Below, in pieces: positions 36,865 to 48,569 of a stretch of DNA of 64,000 bases. The stretch is from Acephala macrosclerotiorum (taxonomy: Eukaryota; Ascomycota; Leotiomycetes; Helotiales; Mollisiaceae), in NCBI GenBank assembly GCA_014904845.1, contig MU119220.1, forward strand, positions 310,001 to 374,000, given 5' to 3'. Made by a program: the position numbers and the translations under genes. Positions within the stretch are counted from its first letter, which is position 1. Every line of letters starts with the position of its first letter. Below the pieces are notes generated by a model. That model worked only from the letters and a program-made list of their open reading frames with translations, was not told where the DNA came from and did no database searches.

Positions 36865-37838
36865 CTGAAAGATGATAACGACGACGACGACAATTTCTGT
36901 AAGTAAAACATTCTCCCCAAAGATCTGGAGCATTCGGGCTGACCTTGTGTTCTGAGGAGAGTACACTGGGATTTTGGAAGGAAACTGTAAGTAGATATGG
37001 CCCCGCTGCTGGAACATTGACTGATCGTACGTTTTGAAGGGCGCATACTAATGGTAATGGTATTGGTGGTGGAGGATACTAGTAAGTCAAAATGTCTCTC
37101 AACCTTTGACGCATTGGGTAACGATACTTGAATAGAACAAAATGGGGTGAAGGAAGGAAGGAATTGTAAGCAGATCGAATAGTTCTGCGAATCCAGGGAC
37201 AATGACTGACAATATTTCTGGAGAAGCGCGATATTATGATGATGATAGAGAGACAGCACGACCCGTAAGTCCAAACCCTTTGGGCTTTGAAATATTGCCT
37301 GACCATGTTGAGTGAAGCACTGCGAATAATGACCGGCCCATTTCGGCGCCACATGTTAATGTCCCTCCTTTTCAGAGTGCTTATATTTGTGATATGTTCA
37401 TTCGGTGCTCTTGATCCTCGGGCGACGACCTCTGACATGATTCCTTGAGTACCTAGACAGATAAGTGGAAATTCCCTAGATTTCTAGTTGTCCACTGATA
37501 TTCCGGTCATTTTGGTAACAATAGATACTCGGCCTCTGGAACTGGCTCAGTTGCGAGCAAGTCGATCAAGAACATTGGAACTGATGTCTTTGAGAAGAGA
37601 GGGGAAAGGCCTGTGATGGAAAACTGTAAGCATGATCTTTCCTTTTCTACGGCACATCGAGTGACTTCTCGTAGGCGAAAGCAGGACAATGGACGACGAA
37701 GCCACAAATCTTGGGAGAGACCAGGCTCTGCCGAAGCTCTTGGTACAAGAAGCTGACGTATTTCAGTTGAATACTGCAGAAACTCGAGGAAAACAGTATT
37801 TCAACGAGCAGAATGCTCCCGGAATCTTGGAATATTAA
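36865..37838 (+). pseudogene. Run of mini-exons with perfect splice signals; C-terminal coding exons at the end
   Basis: Intron-like segments follow one another: 36899-36956, 36987-37039, 37082-37135, 37166-37223 and 37265-37317. Each has GTAAG, a CTGAC/TTGAC-like branch and AG. They leave exons of 34, 30, 42, 30, 41 and 37 bp. The 30/42-bp and 30/41-bp pairs and their introns resemble each other, suggesting a duplicated module. No frame stays open through the chain; splicing creates TGA or TAA at most joins. The last two exons are cleanly open: 37525-37625 and 37675-37838 (49-bp intron, GTAAGC...GTAG), ending VFQLNTAETRGKQYF...LEY and TAA. This is either a decayed continuation of the DUF3716-like gene, a second gene, or a spliced non-coding transcript. 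Confidence 0.4.
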
Positions 37839-39603
37839 CCGACATCGATCAAGATAGGCACCTGCTTGAAAAATGGACGGATGCTAGGTTGGGATATTGC
37901 TTTGGAAAGTGCAGGGATTGAGCTCGATGCTGCAGTACAAGCATACGAGTTCGGAGGCATACGGGAAGACAAATGAACGAAACTCTCTTACAGCGAGAGC
38001 TTCTATTCTGCAAATCTAGAAGCATCGACTCTGCACTCGGGATGCGCTTGCCTGTTTCTACCGCGCCAAGTCAAACTTGCCTTCCAAATCTGGACCACCT
38101 TATCACATTCAATTCCACAATTCTAACCAGCATTTTTGAGCATCTCTGAAAGTGATCTCTCACACATCTGCCTTTACAAACGTCATGTCAGTGGTCCGGC
38201 CCGCAAAGGTACCCGCCCTCTATCCGTTCGGCAGAACGCCAAAACCCCCCTTTTCTTTCCCGAGCCCCTTTACCCCACCAACCCCCCCTTTCACCTCCTC
38301 CCACCTCACTTCCATCAAAACCCGCATTTTCCTACATCTCAACGCCGCCAACAATCATGCATTCCAAGCTAAGGCTGCAGAAACATTTTGTTGCACATCG
38401 AACGATTTAGCGTCTATAGCGCGGCGCTAAGGTTTCTTTGTCTGTCTGTCGCAATCGTGCGCAAGGCCGCCAGCTGAGGAGAAGGCTGAGGCTCGCTCGC
38501 TATCTACGGCGCAGCAATCGATGGGTGGGGAGGCTTGGAATTTGACAGGTACCGAGGGGTTGGGTATTGGTGGGATCGTGTGCGGATTGGGGATGAGGCT
38601 TCGGAGATGGATTGCGTTACGAGGTAGGGGTGTTGGTTGGAAGGATGGACTGCGGGATATGAGTGGGATGGGGAGGCTGAGTAATGAGGGACCGTGGACT
38701 TGCTGAAATATAGCAGACTTAGTGGGAAAGTTACGATGAGTGTCCGCTAGGGAAGGTTGATGTCGTGGAAGGAGGCGACACGAGGCGCTTAGAAATGGGC
38801 ATGTTTCATCCACCCGATCGGCAACGTCGCCTTGAAATGTGCAATCCCAAGGTTTCTACCCACCCCCCTTTTCTCGTCTAGCTTGCAGAAATATTCCAGT
38901 GGTCGTTATCAAATCTCTTGTCAACTCTATACCAACTCATCGTTTGATGCTGTCAACAAAACGACTATTACCCTCTTACGTCCTCTCTCTTTGCCCGTCC
39001 CGCGGTTCCAGCTCAAAGTTTCAATCCAATATTCTCCCCCCAATGCTCTTTACTTTTCCTCGTAAAATTGAAGAAGAAGCCGGGAAAAGACATCATCTTC
39101 TATATCTTGAGCTAAGTCTCTAGGTGAGGGAAAGTCAATCAGGGACAATACGAACAATATCTGGTACTTACAAGGACAAGTACGACGCCTTCCTTATCGA
39201 GTTTGAAATCTTCTTTTCCCCTGGGCTTTAAAGGCTATGTAGTATATAAACTCATCCACCAGTCTCTCCCAGGTTCCTCGCACCACCAGTGTCTTAGGGT
39301 TAGGGTTAGGGATATTGGAAAGCAGCCTTGGAATTCAGAGTTCAAAGTTGAAAGAGAGAAGATCGCGTCTGCTCCGCGGAGTTTTCCATCACGCGGAGGT
39401 GTGGGCTACCGAAATAGGGAGATGGCGATAGTTATAACGCGAGAAATGTCGGTGACACTGATATCTGCATTGCATTTTATCTTTATCAGCATAATTCCAT
39501 GTACAGCATATCCATCATATTTACACCGTGTCCCCTATCTTCTGATCTCCATCAGTCTTTCCCGTTATATGTAATTCTCATTTTCTTCCACTTCCGTATC
39601 TCC
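37839..39603. other. Intergenic region with C/T-rich tracts
   Basis: Shared 3' side for the P450 gene. It has a C-rich stretch (38240-38310) and a G-rich patch (38520-38680). Open frames here are compositional. No domain or splice chain was found. Confidence 0.4.
39294..39311 (+). repeat. Interstitial telomere-type repeat (TTAGGG)3
   Basis: Exactly three TTAGGG units in tandem, preceded by C and followed by ATATT. TTAGGG is the usual telomere unit of filamentous ascomycetes. Confidence 0.85.
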
Positions 39604-41441
39604 TCAAACTTTCACACCAACCTCCTCCTTATAATAATTCTCCGTCCTCATCCTCGCCTCCTCCAAACACTCACCCAACATCCCATCAACCTTGCCCTTC
39701 TCGCCAAGTCCCTCCATCCCCTCGCGCGGGATCAACTTGATCTTAAAATCCACCGGAATAGCCACTAACGCACTCTTAAACTGGTTATAATCCACATAAT
39801 CCGTATTCGGCGGCATTTCCTCACTCGCTACAATCCGATAACTCGTCAAGAGACGAATAAGAGCAGTGTACAAGAGACGAGTAGCGATAATTTGACCAGA
39901 GCAAGCGCGGGACCCAGCACCGAAAGACAGGTGTTGAAGACCCGTCGCTGGTTTTTCGGTAGCGGGGGAGAGGGAGCCGTCGGATTCGAGCCAGCGTTCT
40001 GGATTGAAGATTGAGGCTGTGGGGCCGAAATGGTCGGTGTCTATTCTCTCATTAGCTGGGGGCTCGTGCGGAAGCTAGACGCGTGTGAAGAATAAAGAAG
40101 AGAAGATGTAGAAAAAAGATGCGTACCATGATTCCCAGCCTGAGCATTAATTAAAATCATCGTCTTTGGCGGAATAACCGCCCCATCCCAATGAATCTCT
40201 TGGACCGTCTTCCTGGGCAAACTCATCGCACTAACAGTATAATACCTCGCCGCCTCCCTAATGATAGCATTAACATATGGCACCTCCTCTCCCTGGAAAC
40301 TATTCCTCCACGCATCTCTAACATCCGGATACATCCTCTTAATATCCCTATACGCCTTCTCCTGGAAAACTTGTCCTTCAAGTGTACTTAACGAACCGAT
40401 ACAGGAGGTCAAGGTACCCGGGATGGTTTCGAATCCGCCAGAGACGAGGGACAGGCAGATTGAACTGACTTCTACACCTGTTAATTTCGTTTCTTCGTCT
40501 TTCAAAATGGCGGCGCTGATGCAGGGTTTATCTGTTCCTTTCCTGATCATTTCCCTAACCTGATTCAAGAGCGCATTCAGATAAGCATCTCTACGATCCC
40601 GTAATTCTTTCGAACGACGGTTCTTCTCGTTGTTGGGGAAGTATCGCAGGATAGGGATGTAGTCTTGGAAATTCTCGGAGGCGGAGCGGAGGAGGGAGAT
40701 GGCGGAGCCGACTTCGAGGATTTCGCGGAGCATGGAGTCGTAGACGCTGTCCATGCGGATTCCGTAGCAGAGGGTTAGAGTGGTGTTCAGGGCGTATCGT
40801 TGAATATATGGTCTGATCGAAACCTCCTTTTCCCCGTTGCAAGAATCTAACGCTAGATCTCGGATTATGCAGTATGATTCGAGATCAAACATGTCGAAAT
40901 AATCCCTGATCTTCGCACGTCCAAGTGCTTGTCCTGAAGCCTTTCGCTTGTTCTTGCAACTCTCGTCCCATGGTGAAGAGCCGATTGTGAAGCCTTGCGT
41001 AGAGGATATGATTCCGTGGAATGTGTAGAGGGTAGGACGATCGATAACGGCGGATTGGTGACCGATTAGCATGCGTTTGCAGTCGTCGAAACTGTTGATA
41101 ACCACAGCACGCGTGTTTCCGAGCTTGATCTGGAAGACGGATTTGTTATATTGTCTCCACCATTTCTCGCAGACTGTGGCATGATCGGGACCGAGGGCTA
41201 GCAGATGACCGGTGATGGGGAGGGCGGAGGGAATTTCGAAGATGCCTTTTATGTGTGGGATGTCGGTTGCTGTTGAGAACTGTAGTGGGTTAGCAGAGTT
41301 GCGAGAGAGGAGGGAAGGACGTACGTGATAAATCCCGTACAGGACGAGGACGACGGCGAGGATAGTGAAGCCAGTCTGGTTGCTGATACCTGGCAGAAAA
41401 GATTCCTGCTTCAGGATGTCGAACATATTGATAGCTGGCAT
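39604..41441 (-). CDS. Cytochrome P450, CYP504-like (phenylacetate hydroxylase type), 568 aa, 3 exons
   Basis: Exons are 41441-41325, 41279-40127 and 40040-39604. The introns are 45 bp (GTACGT, branch GCTAAC, CTACAG) and 86 bp (GTACGC, branch GCTAAT, ATAG). The first is a multiple of 3 and lacks stops, so an unspliced model gains 15 residues. An N-terminal membrane anchor lies at about 24-39. P450 hallmarks: I-helix SGGFET, K-helix EAAR, NPERW, and the heme loop FGAGSRACSG with Cys470. The block IGSSPWDESCKNKRKA and the C-terminal FKSALVAIP...KLIPR resemble CYP504 enzymes. Those hydroxylate phenylacetate or its 3-hydroxy derivative on the way to homogentisate. Substrate assignment is by resemblance only. 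It is an ER-bound monooxygenase needing a reductase. The ATG at 41441 was chosen because it precedes the anchor; another lies 5 codons on. Confidence 0.85.
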
Positions 41442-43521
41442 TGTGTTTTCGTCCCAATCGCTCTCCCGTCGAATATGACAGCGGGGAATGCAAGACGTCC
41501 GCCCAGAAAAGAGAGAATGAGAGATATGAACCAGATGAGAAGAAACAAACCTACACGTAAACCTCACCTAAGAATCCAAAGTATAAGTAAAGGAAGTCAT
41601 CAAAAAGTATCGTTCAATACCATCCCACTTCCCACTTCCCACTCTTCAAGCCTGACCAGGTCGACGTCTCACCACTCTCGAAGCCAACTCAAGCCTCGAT
41701 GCCGGCCGGCAGGCAAAACGACCTCGCAGCCATTTGACCCCCGCCAGACCCTTCCTCTGTAACTGCTTGCTCGCCATTGGTGATTGTAGCCTTGGAAAGC
41801 AGCTCATCGAAGATCGCGTAGACTTGCTCTTCTCGCTCAAGCGTAACTTGGGCAAGTCGATTGGCAGGCAGATGGAGCGAGGGGAGCGGCCAACCTCTTA
41901 TCATCCGCTTACATAACCACCTCCTCTCTTGGCGTGCTCCTCACCAACATCTCTCGGGCGCAACGCGCAGCAAAGCGGCACCCATCTTCCATCGGATCGG
42001 GTGTAACAAAGGCCCCCCGGAACACGACCTGTCAGATTCGCGCAGCTCTAGATTTTGTTGCACGTCTAATGGGAAATGTTGCCTCGGTGTGCTTCTCCGG
42101 TGAATGCTGGATGGGTAATTGGAGGAGCCAGTTAGAGGCGAGGGATTACGAGTGTGCTGAATTGGATGAAGCCCAGTTTTGTGGTTGGTTGGTTGGTTGG
42201 TTGGTTGGTTGGTTGGTTGGTTGGTTAATTGGTTGGCGGGAGATGGAGAGGCTGGTTGCGAGAAGGCTTTGTGAGGACGCTGAAAAGGAAGGGCTAGGGA
42301 TGTGTCTGATGATGGAAATTTGACGTGTATGATTCAAATGGGGTTTGAGCTGAATTTGGACGTTGTGGTTATGGTATGAATTGTTGAAGCTCGTAGAGAC
42401 AGGCATTCGCTAAAAGTTCAACCACTACCAGAGCCTTGGATTTAACGCCACTTTTTTTGTCGCCCAGAACGCGACAACGACAATCTAAATTACTTGGGGA
42501 AAATTCCAGCAAATTTAAAGAGTGTGCTAGGTCAAGTCTTCTACTACGTCGAGAACCTGAATTCGGGTGCCTTTGTTGTGTTGTGAAATTTTGAAGCTGG
42601 AGATCCAAAGTTTTGAGGAAGCCATGAATGGATCTGATTGATTTGTCTATTTTGTTGATAGGGTGTTTATGGATAAAGGGACTGGGTGGTTTGTATCTTG
42701 GATGTAGTGGCGTGATGGTCTACTGGAAGAGAGGCTGGGTTTCTTCGAGGTGCTGGCCGGCAACGATAGTGGATTAGAGTCACGACCGAAATACTAGACA
42801 GAATCATTTTGAAGTTTTATGTATTTGCAAGTTGAGCCTATGGCTAACGTAGTTGTGCAATCCTGCACTCATCCCATAATGTGTATCGTATCCATCCATC
42901 CGCAATGCAAAGGACGTCATGCGCCAAATCGAATTATTTAACGCCTCATGATGAATCCAGCTGCTCAATCCTCAACGAGAAGGCGATCCTCCCAAGGAAA
43001 AGCGAACAAGGAAAACAAGAAATGCAAATCCTGTTGACGCCATGTGTGGTTCATCCATAATGCCCCGCCGCTGAATGCTCCCATCCCAAACGCCGCCCCT
43101 GGGTATTGGGTTCTCGGCATGCCATGATGCACGCACGAAATACAAAGCAATCAAGCAAGCGCTAATAACAATATTTGAAAAGAAAAGGAAATTGAAACAT
43201 AAGCAAGCAAGTTCGGATCTCCTGTAAGGTTCGAGATGTCGAGTCAGATGATCAGCGACCGTGTAGATACAAGAACGATGAGAGACCATGCAGTATGAGT
43301 CGATGGGCTCGAATTCTGCTGTTGGCCAATGCGATCGGTGAAATTGAGAGTGGTACGCCGAGGAATTTGTCTGCTTTAGAAACGAGTCGCCAGCTGAAAT
43401 AGAAGGTGTCCAAAGAGGCTATTATCGTCTGCTTCATGAAACGAGAATGACAAGTTTCGAAGCTGATAAAGCCAGGAAATCCATCCCATTAGATTGCCTC
43501 GGTACCTAACGTCCATTTAGA
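41442..43521. other. Intergenic region upstream of the P450 gene
   Basis: The promoter side of the P450 gene and the 3' flank of the F-box-like gene. Open frames at 41646-41904 (-) and 42972-43289 (-) have no recognisable content. The second has a hydrophobic stretch (FNFLFFSNIVISACLIALYF) but no support as a gene. Confidence 0.35.
42183..42226 (+). repeat. (GGTT)11 microsatellite
   Basis: Eleven uninterrupted GGTT units, with another partial run after AATT. Confidence 0.95.
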
Positions 43522-46500
43522 TTAGTAGTCGAATTCGGGCGCCCGGCGACTAGAGCCAGATTGCTGATCTGCGTTGAGAAGATTGTTGACGGAGATCCGG
43601 TTGCGAGCAGGCTCTTGGGTGGACACGGATGGTTGATACATGCCTCCGGCATTGGCTTGTTGCGAGAACTGACCGTACCCATGCTGGCTGAGCATATGAG
43701 GGGAAGCATTGAATCTCAGTGGCGTGGTTGCGAAGAGACCGTTGTCGCTAGAAGAGAGATGGGTTTGATACGAGTTCATATCACCGTATCCACCAAAGGA
43801 CGAAGTACTGGCGAAAGGGTCGGTAGCGGCATTAGCCAGCACGTTGAGACTGTCGATGTTCTGGCCAATACTACCTGTCTGCTGATAATTTGGGGCGGGG
43901 GCATAGCGGTTGGCAAAGCTGGGGCGGGCTGACTGGGTGCGCATGCCTTGTTGCATTTGCATCTGGCCTCGCTGGTGCATGAATTGACGCTGCGACATTT
44001 GTGGATGTTGTTGTCGAGGCGGGTTTTGCTGTGCTGCCAGCATTTGGAGATAGGCATGTTCGTTCATCATGGGGCGCCTGTTTCCGGCTTCGACGTCCAG
44101 TGAATCATTCGCGCCGTCGTCATTAGTGTTGCTGTCCGCGTTCTCAGCCACTCCACTAGTGCCATTGGCCTTCTCCTTCGCCTGCTCCGCTTCTCGCCAT
44201 GCCTGCTCAATCTTAGGCTTGAGAGTCTGCCAACCGCGCTCAGTACCACCATCGCGGAAGATACGGGTGGCAGCTTTGTAAGGCTTGATGGAATGAACAA
44301 ACTCGGTGGGAATATGGGGAAGATCCTCCTTGGCACGTCGAGTGAAGAGCTCCTTTCGAGTCTTGCGGAAGTCTTCATTGGGTACGCCATTCAGATTTCG
44401 GCGGATGCGAACAGCACTCTCAATCTTCTTCACTATCTCCATCCACTTCGTGTTCTTTGCCTTCATCTTATCAACCCAGTCCTGACGCTTTTGAATAAGA
44501 GCAGTCTCCTTGATCTGGTGAACCGCCTTGGCCGACGCATTGGCTGCAGCGGAGATGGTTGGATCATCAACGTACGGAAGAGGGGTTCGCTTCTTGTACT
44601 CTGCAATGACTTGGTCAACATTCGTGAGCAGGTAGTAGCGATAAAGTCTTGGGGCTCCACGAGCTCGATCTCTCGATTCCTCTTCGGTGACATAGTCATG
44701 CGGCTTCATAAAAGAATCGTGCATGCCGTTTGGAATGCATGCAAGGAGATCCTGAAGGACTTGGCGACCAACGAGGTTCTGGTGGCTCTTAAGAACTCGG
44801 TCTTCTCGAATAATCATACCGCTCCAGCATGACTGGCACCATCGCTGACACCAGGACCAGTGAGTTCTAGAGCATTTTTCGTCGCGGGTCTCGTTCTTCG
44901 TACTCGTGCAGTTGTCTGCCAGACAGCCCTTTCCGCCAAGGAGATCATTGTACTGTCTCTCGGTGACTTCTGGCTTCTTCTCAATCGGCTTCGAGGGTGG
45001 AGCCTCTCGAGTCTCCTCAGTGGCGACCGAAGTACCTGCATCTTCGGTGTCTGGTGTGGTAGGTGCATCGGGAGTATCCTCAACCTCGAAGCTAAGGGTG
45101 ACCTGAAGAGCTGCGGCAGGAGGCATGTCTTCGCCGTAATTTTCAATGCGCTGGTTGACATAAATAGACGAGTAACTATCAATCCAGAGCTTGAAGTCCG
45201 AGTTGATAGCACGTGCCTTTCTGATGAAGGAAGTTGGCGCAAATTCCAAGATACGCATCCAGAGATCAGGGCCTAGCTTGCTTGCAGCCTGTTCCAACGT
45301 TAGCAAAGGTCACGGCACTGAAAGAAACATAACTCACAGATGGAGGCTTTGGCTCTTTCATCTTCACAATGCGCTTTTCGCCTTTCTCGGTCCGCTGCTT
45401 CTTCATACCAATCTGATCGGACGTGCCTTTGCGCTTTTGACTGGATGAAGCTGAGGGGGTGCGTTCCATCTCAAAAGCTTGCATAGTAGCGCTGAAAGGA
45501 CGTTCGGTGATGTTGAGACGTGACGAAGATGAGGAGTTGTGGGCGGATTGACCATGTAGAGACGACGCAGATTGGATCAGACGGTGTGCGGTGGTGGTGC
45601 AACTATCAGCGAAAAGTGAATGATCACTCGTCTTGGCACTGACTGAGCTGCCATTGCTTTCAGTCTTGTTGACAGGAAGGAAGGTCTTCATTGTGAGTGA
45701 GGTGTTCGAAGACTGAGGGATCGGTTGGCGAAGGCTAGACGAAGATGATCCTGCGTTGCGCTGGACTAGAGTTGAGCTGTGAGTAGGATCGGACGATAGG
45801 GACTTGCGCATCGCAGGTGGTAGGCCAGATGCAGTCGCGAAGAGATCATAGGCAAAACTAGCTACTGGCAGACTTGATTCACCGGCTTGCGTTGATTGTG
45901 GTTGAGGGGTGTTGTTTGTCGAGGTCCGAAGGGGAGTTTCGATTCGAAATGGTGAACCAGGCGCAGAAGAGCCAGAAAGGCCTAGGTGTGTGGTGATCTC
46001 GGATTGCGACTCCAGGCCGGATTGTGGATGATTCGTGAGTGAAATTTGAATTGACTCTGAGAAATTAAAGGCTTGGTTTGTGGAAGGAGATTGGGTAGGT
46101 GAAAGGAGGTTGTTGTTGTAAATTTGTTTGTCGGTCGAGGAGGGGATTTGTAAATCCGGGCAGGCGAATTTTTGATTTATGTGGACTGTGGGAAAAGTTT
46201 TCGTTAGCGTTCCTATTGTCGAAAATTCACGATATCAAAGGTGAGGTTGTATTCACTCACAATTGGAAGCCCTATTCTCGGTTCGGTGCTGGCCCTCCAT
46301 AGTGAATTCTTCTAGCCGAGCATTGTCTCCCTCCGACCTCTGGATCTCCGAATCACTCCAGGTAAATATTGTTCGAAACAGGTTGGCCACCTCGGGATCT
46401 ATTTCAGACGTCTGAAGGGGCTCAGAAGGGGTTGTGTCCCCTGCCGACGAGGACGGAAGTATATTCTCGGCGTTGGCAGCGTTGAGGTATGTTCTAACGA

Positions 46501-46606
46501 TGTATTTCGCAACTCGCAGACCTGCCGGATGGCTAAAGACTGTATTAAGATCTACTGGTGTACCGCTGTTGCCGGGAGTGGTCATGGAAGGGGTTTCGGC
46601 GGACAT
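43522..46606 (-). CDS. Large F-box-like, Cys-rich protein (986 aa, 3 exons)
   Basis: Exons are 46606-46261, 46185-45338 and 45288-43522. Introns are 75 bp (GTGAGT, branch CGCTAACG, CACAG) and 49 bp (GTGAGT, branch GCTAACG, AACAG). Phases match exactly (1 then 0). Residues 1-115 hold a short helical region. About 116-398 is Ser/Thr/Pro-rich and disordered, with a basic patch (KRKGTSDQIGMKKQR). From 399 comes an F-box-like helix pair (LGPDLWMRILEFAPTSF). Near 540 is a Cys/Trp-rich stretch (CSRTHWSWCQRWCQSCW) that may bind zinc. A basic coiled region (HQIKETALIQKRQDWVDKMK) follows, and then a Gln/Asn/Met-rich tail. If the F-box is real it would recruit SCF ubiquitin ligase (family knowledge). 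The tail resembles low-complexity regions of nuclear regulators. I do not recognise a named orthologue. Confidence 0.75.
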
Positions 46607-48569
46607 CTCTTCGAAGAGAGGGATCGTGGGAGAGGAGTCGTCGTGAGGTTAGAGACGCCCCGCCAAAGGCACACTTGACGTAAGGATGTCTGGCATGAAA
46701 TATCGATGTTCGGAATGCGCTCTTCGATTAATATTGTGTCTAGGGGATACAGGCTGTCGTGGGTGGCAGCAGACGGTCGTCGGGTGGTTGTCGAGTGAAG
46801 TGTATGAGGCTGATTATGGCCGTCAGTTTGGAGGTTTTGTGTCGTGACCACCATTTGCATCTGGACCGTGACAGGGTTGTGGCTGCTGTTTTTAGCCCGG
46901 CGATGAGCTATGCCTGCTTGGGTTTTACCCTTCACTTCCCGATCCGCCCCACCAAGCATCTTCGAGGTCTACTTTCATCCTTCACTCATTCTTCTATTTG
47001 ATGGGCAGCACTTTACGACAGCCTATGCTTTCCGGCGACCTCTGGACTGATAGCAAGGACGAGATGTTGCTCACAGAGTTGCAGAGGGAGTGTCGTGGCA
47101 GGAGAGTTCATTAATGCCAATACCGCACGGCACGGCATCCTCACTGCAGTTTGGAAGCGCCGTCGAGGCCCGAACCCTGAGGTCCAAGTCATGCTGAAGA
47201 GGCAAATGCGGCCACGAAAATTTCTACGGACGGAACGAGAGCGAGACTGCCACTACACTGTGGAATAATGGAAGGACCTACCAACCGCCGTGCGTCTCGC
47301 GAACGAACTCGGAAGAGCGACAGAATGTCGCTCGACATAAGCAGAAGCCTTCAATTCCCGATTTTTGAGTAGGATAGATGTGGTTTATGTACGAAGGCAT
47401 ACTGTACGAGACTCTCGTCATGCTGACATCCAACAGTAAGCATCTTGCATAGACTATCCACGTGATGACGGGCGGCCCGGACGGGAGCAACTCGGAAAGA
47501 TGTCTCCAGGACAAGGTTAAGTTCGTATATCCACTTGGCGAAGAAACTTGTCGTATGGCGATTAAGAAAAGAATGACTGAAAGAGCCGAAATATTCGTGC
47601 GGATAGTTAAGAAACGCTCACGTGAGCTGCCATTCCAAGAAGAGAAGAAGGGTCAAGAGTTTGCTTTCTCGATGTGAGCCCAACTTGAGCCCCAAAGACG
47701 TGGTCAATTAACCGACTTCGAGACCCCATCTCTCTAGCCACTGCTCACTTTTACAATCCATCTCAACCCTCTTTCTCCACTGTGACTCTTAGAAAGACCG
47801 AGACTGATATATTTTCAACCGATATCGGAAGATGTTTTGAAAAACCTGGTCAGATATTCGTCGAGAAAGAGAGTTCTCGAAATTTGGGTAGATGTAGTGC
47901 GATTGTCTCGATTCTTTGACGATCTAAACAGCTATCTTGTTGCAATGTTCTTCATCGAAATTCACCGCCGAGTTCGATGGTGAGCCTTTTAATATTGAAT
48001 TTCAGCCTCAGGCGTCCATTCGGCATCGAGCTCCAAAAGACCGAGGTAGGGCGAGGGCGATCTAGTGGCACGCTTGAACCCCGCATCCCTTCCCTCTTGG
48101 CAAATGCTTCACCCAATTGCAGCAACCACAATCGCGGATCGCATCCTAAGAAGGCTACTCTGATCTGCGCCCTGAAGCTCCCGCACTCGTTTTTGCGGGG
48201 ATTTGCAATTTCCTAAATTCACTTGTGCTGAAGAGAGCGGCCGTCAACTCCCATTAACCTCGTCCAGTAATGTTATCACTGCCGTTACACGGTAAGAGGC
48301 GCGTCGCCGGTGCCCGGAATTAATTCCAATGAATGGGCGAAGAGCCTTGTTGCCGATGTAGGCGTGCTGATGTGCTGATGTGCTGACATATGGCTGCTAT
48401 CCTGGTTTATTCGTTCCTTTTCTACTTCTTCTCTTTCTCTCTAACCATATTTTCTCTACCTTCAGTTGCATGTAACGTTCAGCTTACAGCCGTTGCGCCG
48501 AAGCTGCTAATATATAAGGACGGAAGGGTGCTATTGAGCCGAGGCAAAAGCTCCAGAACCTCTATCAAG
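46607..48569. other. Divergent intergenic region
   Basis: Lies between the starts of the F-box-like gene (-) and the transporter gene (+), so it holds both promoters. CACGTG occurs at about 47459 and 47620. A 78-codon and a 71-codon ORF near 47.3-47.7 kb have no recognisable content. A frame running in from 48390 is 5' leader, not protein. Confidence 0.4.

Noticed and set aside
36861..37438. Overlapping 163- and 119-codon minus-strand ORFs
   Set aside because: They cross several strong plus-strand introns and have no domain; read as shadows of the mini-exon region.
38136..38430. Two overlapping Pro/Ser-rich ORFs
   Set aside because: They come from a C-rich tract. No splice sites, no domain, and both frames are equally open.
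46582..46959. 125-codon minus-strand ORF upstream of the F-box-like gene
   Set aside because: It overlaps exon 1 in another frame and has no recognisable content; likely 5' leader.
48390..48569. 60-codon N-terminal extension of the transporter
   Set aside because: It is in frame and hydrophobic, but leader-like. The ATG at 48570 has the better context and gives a normal ACS-family N-terminus.
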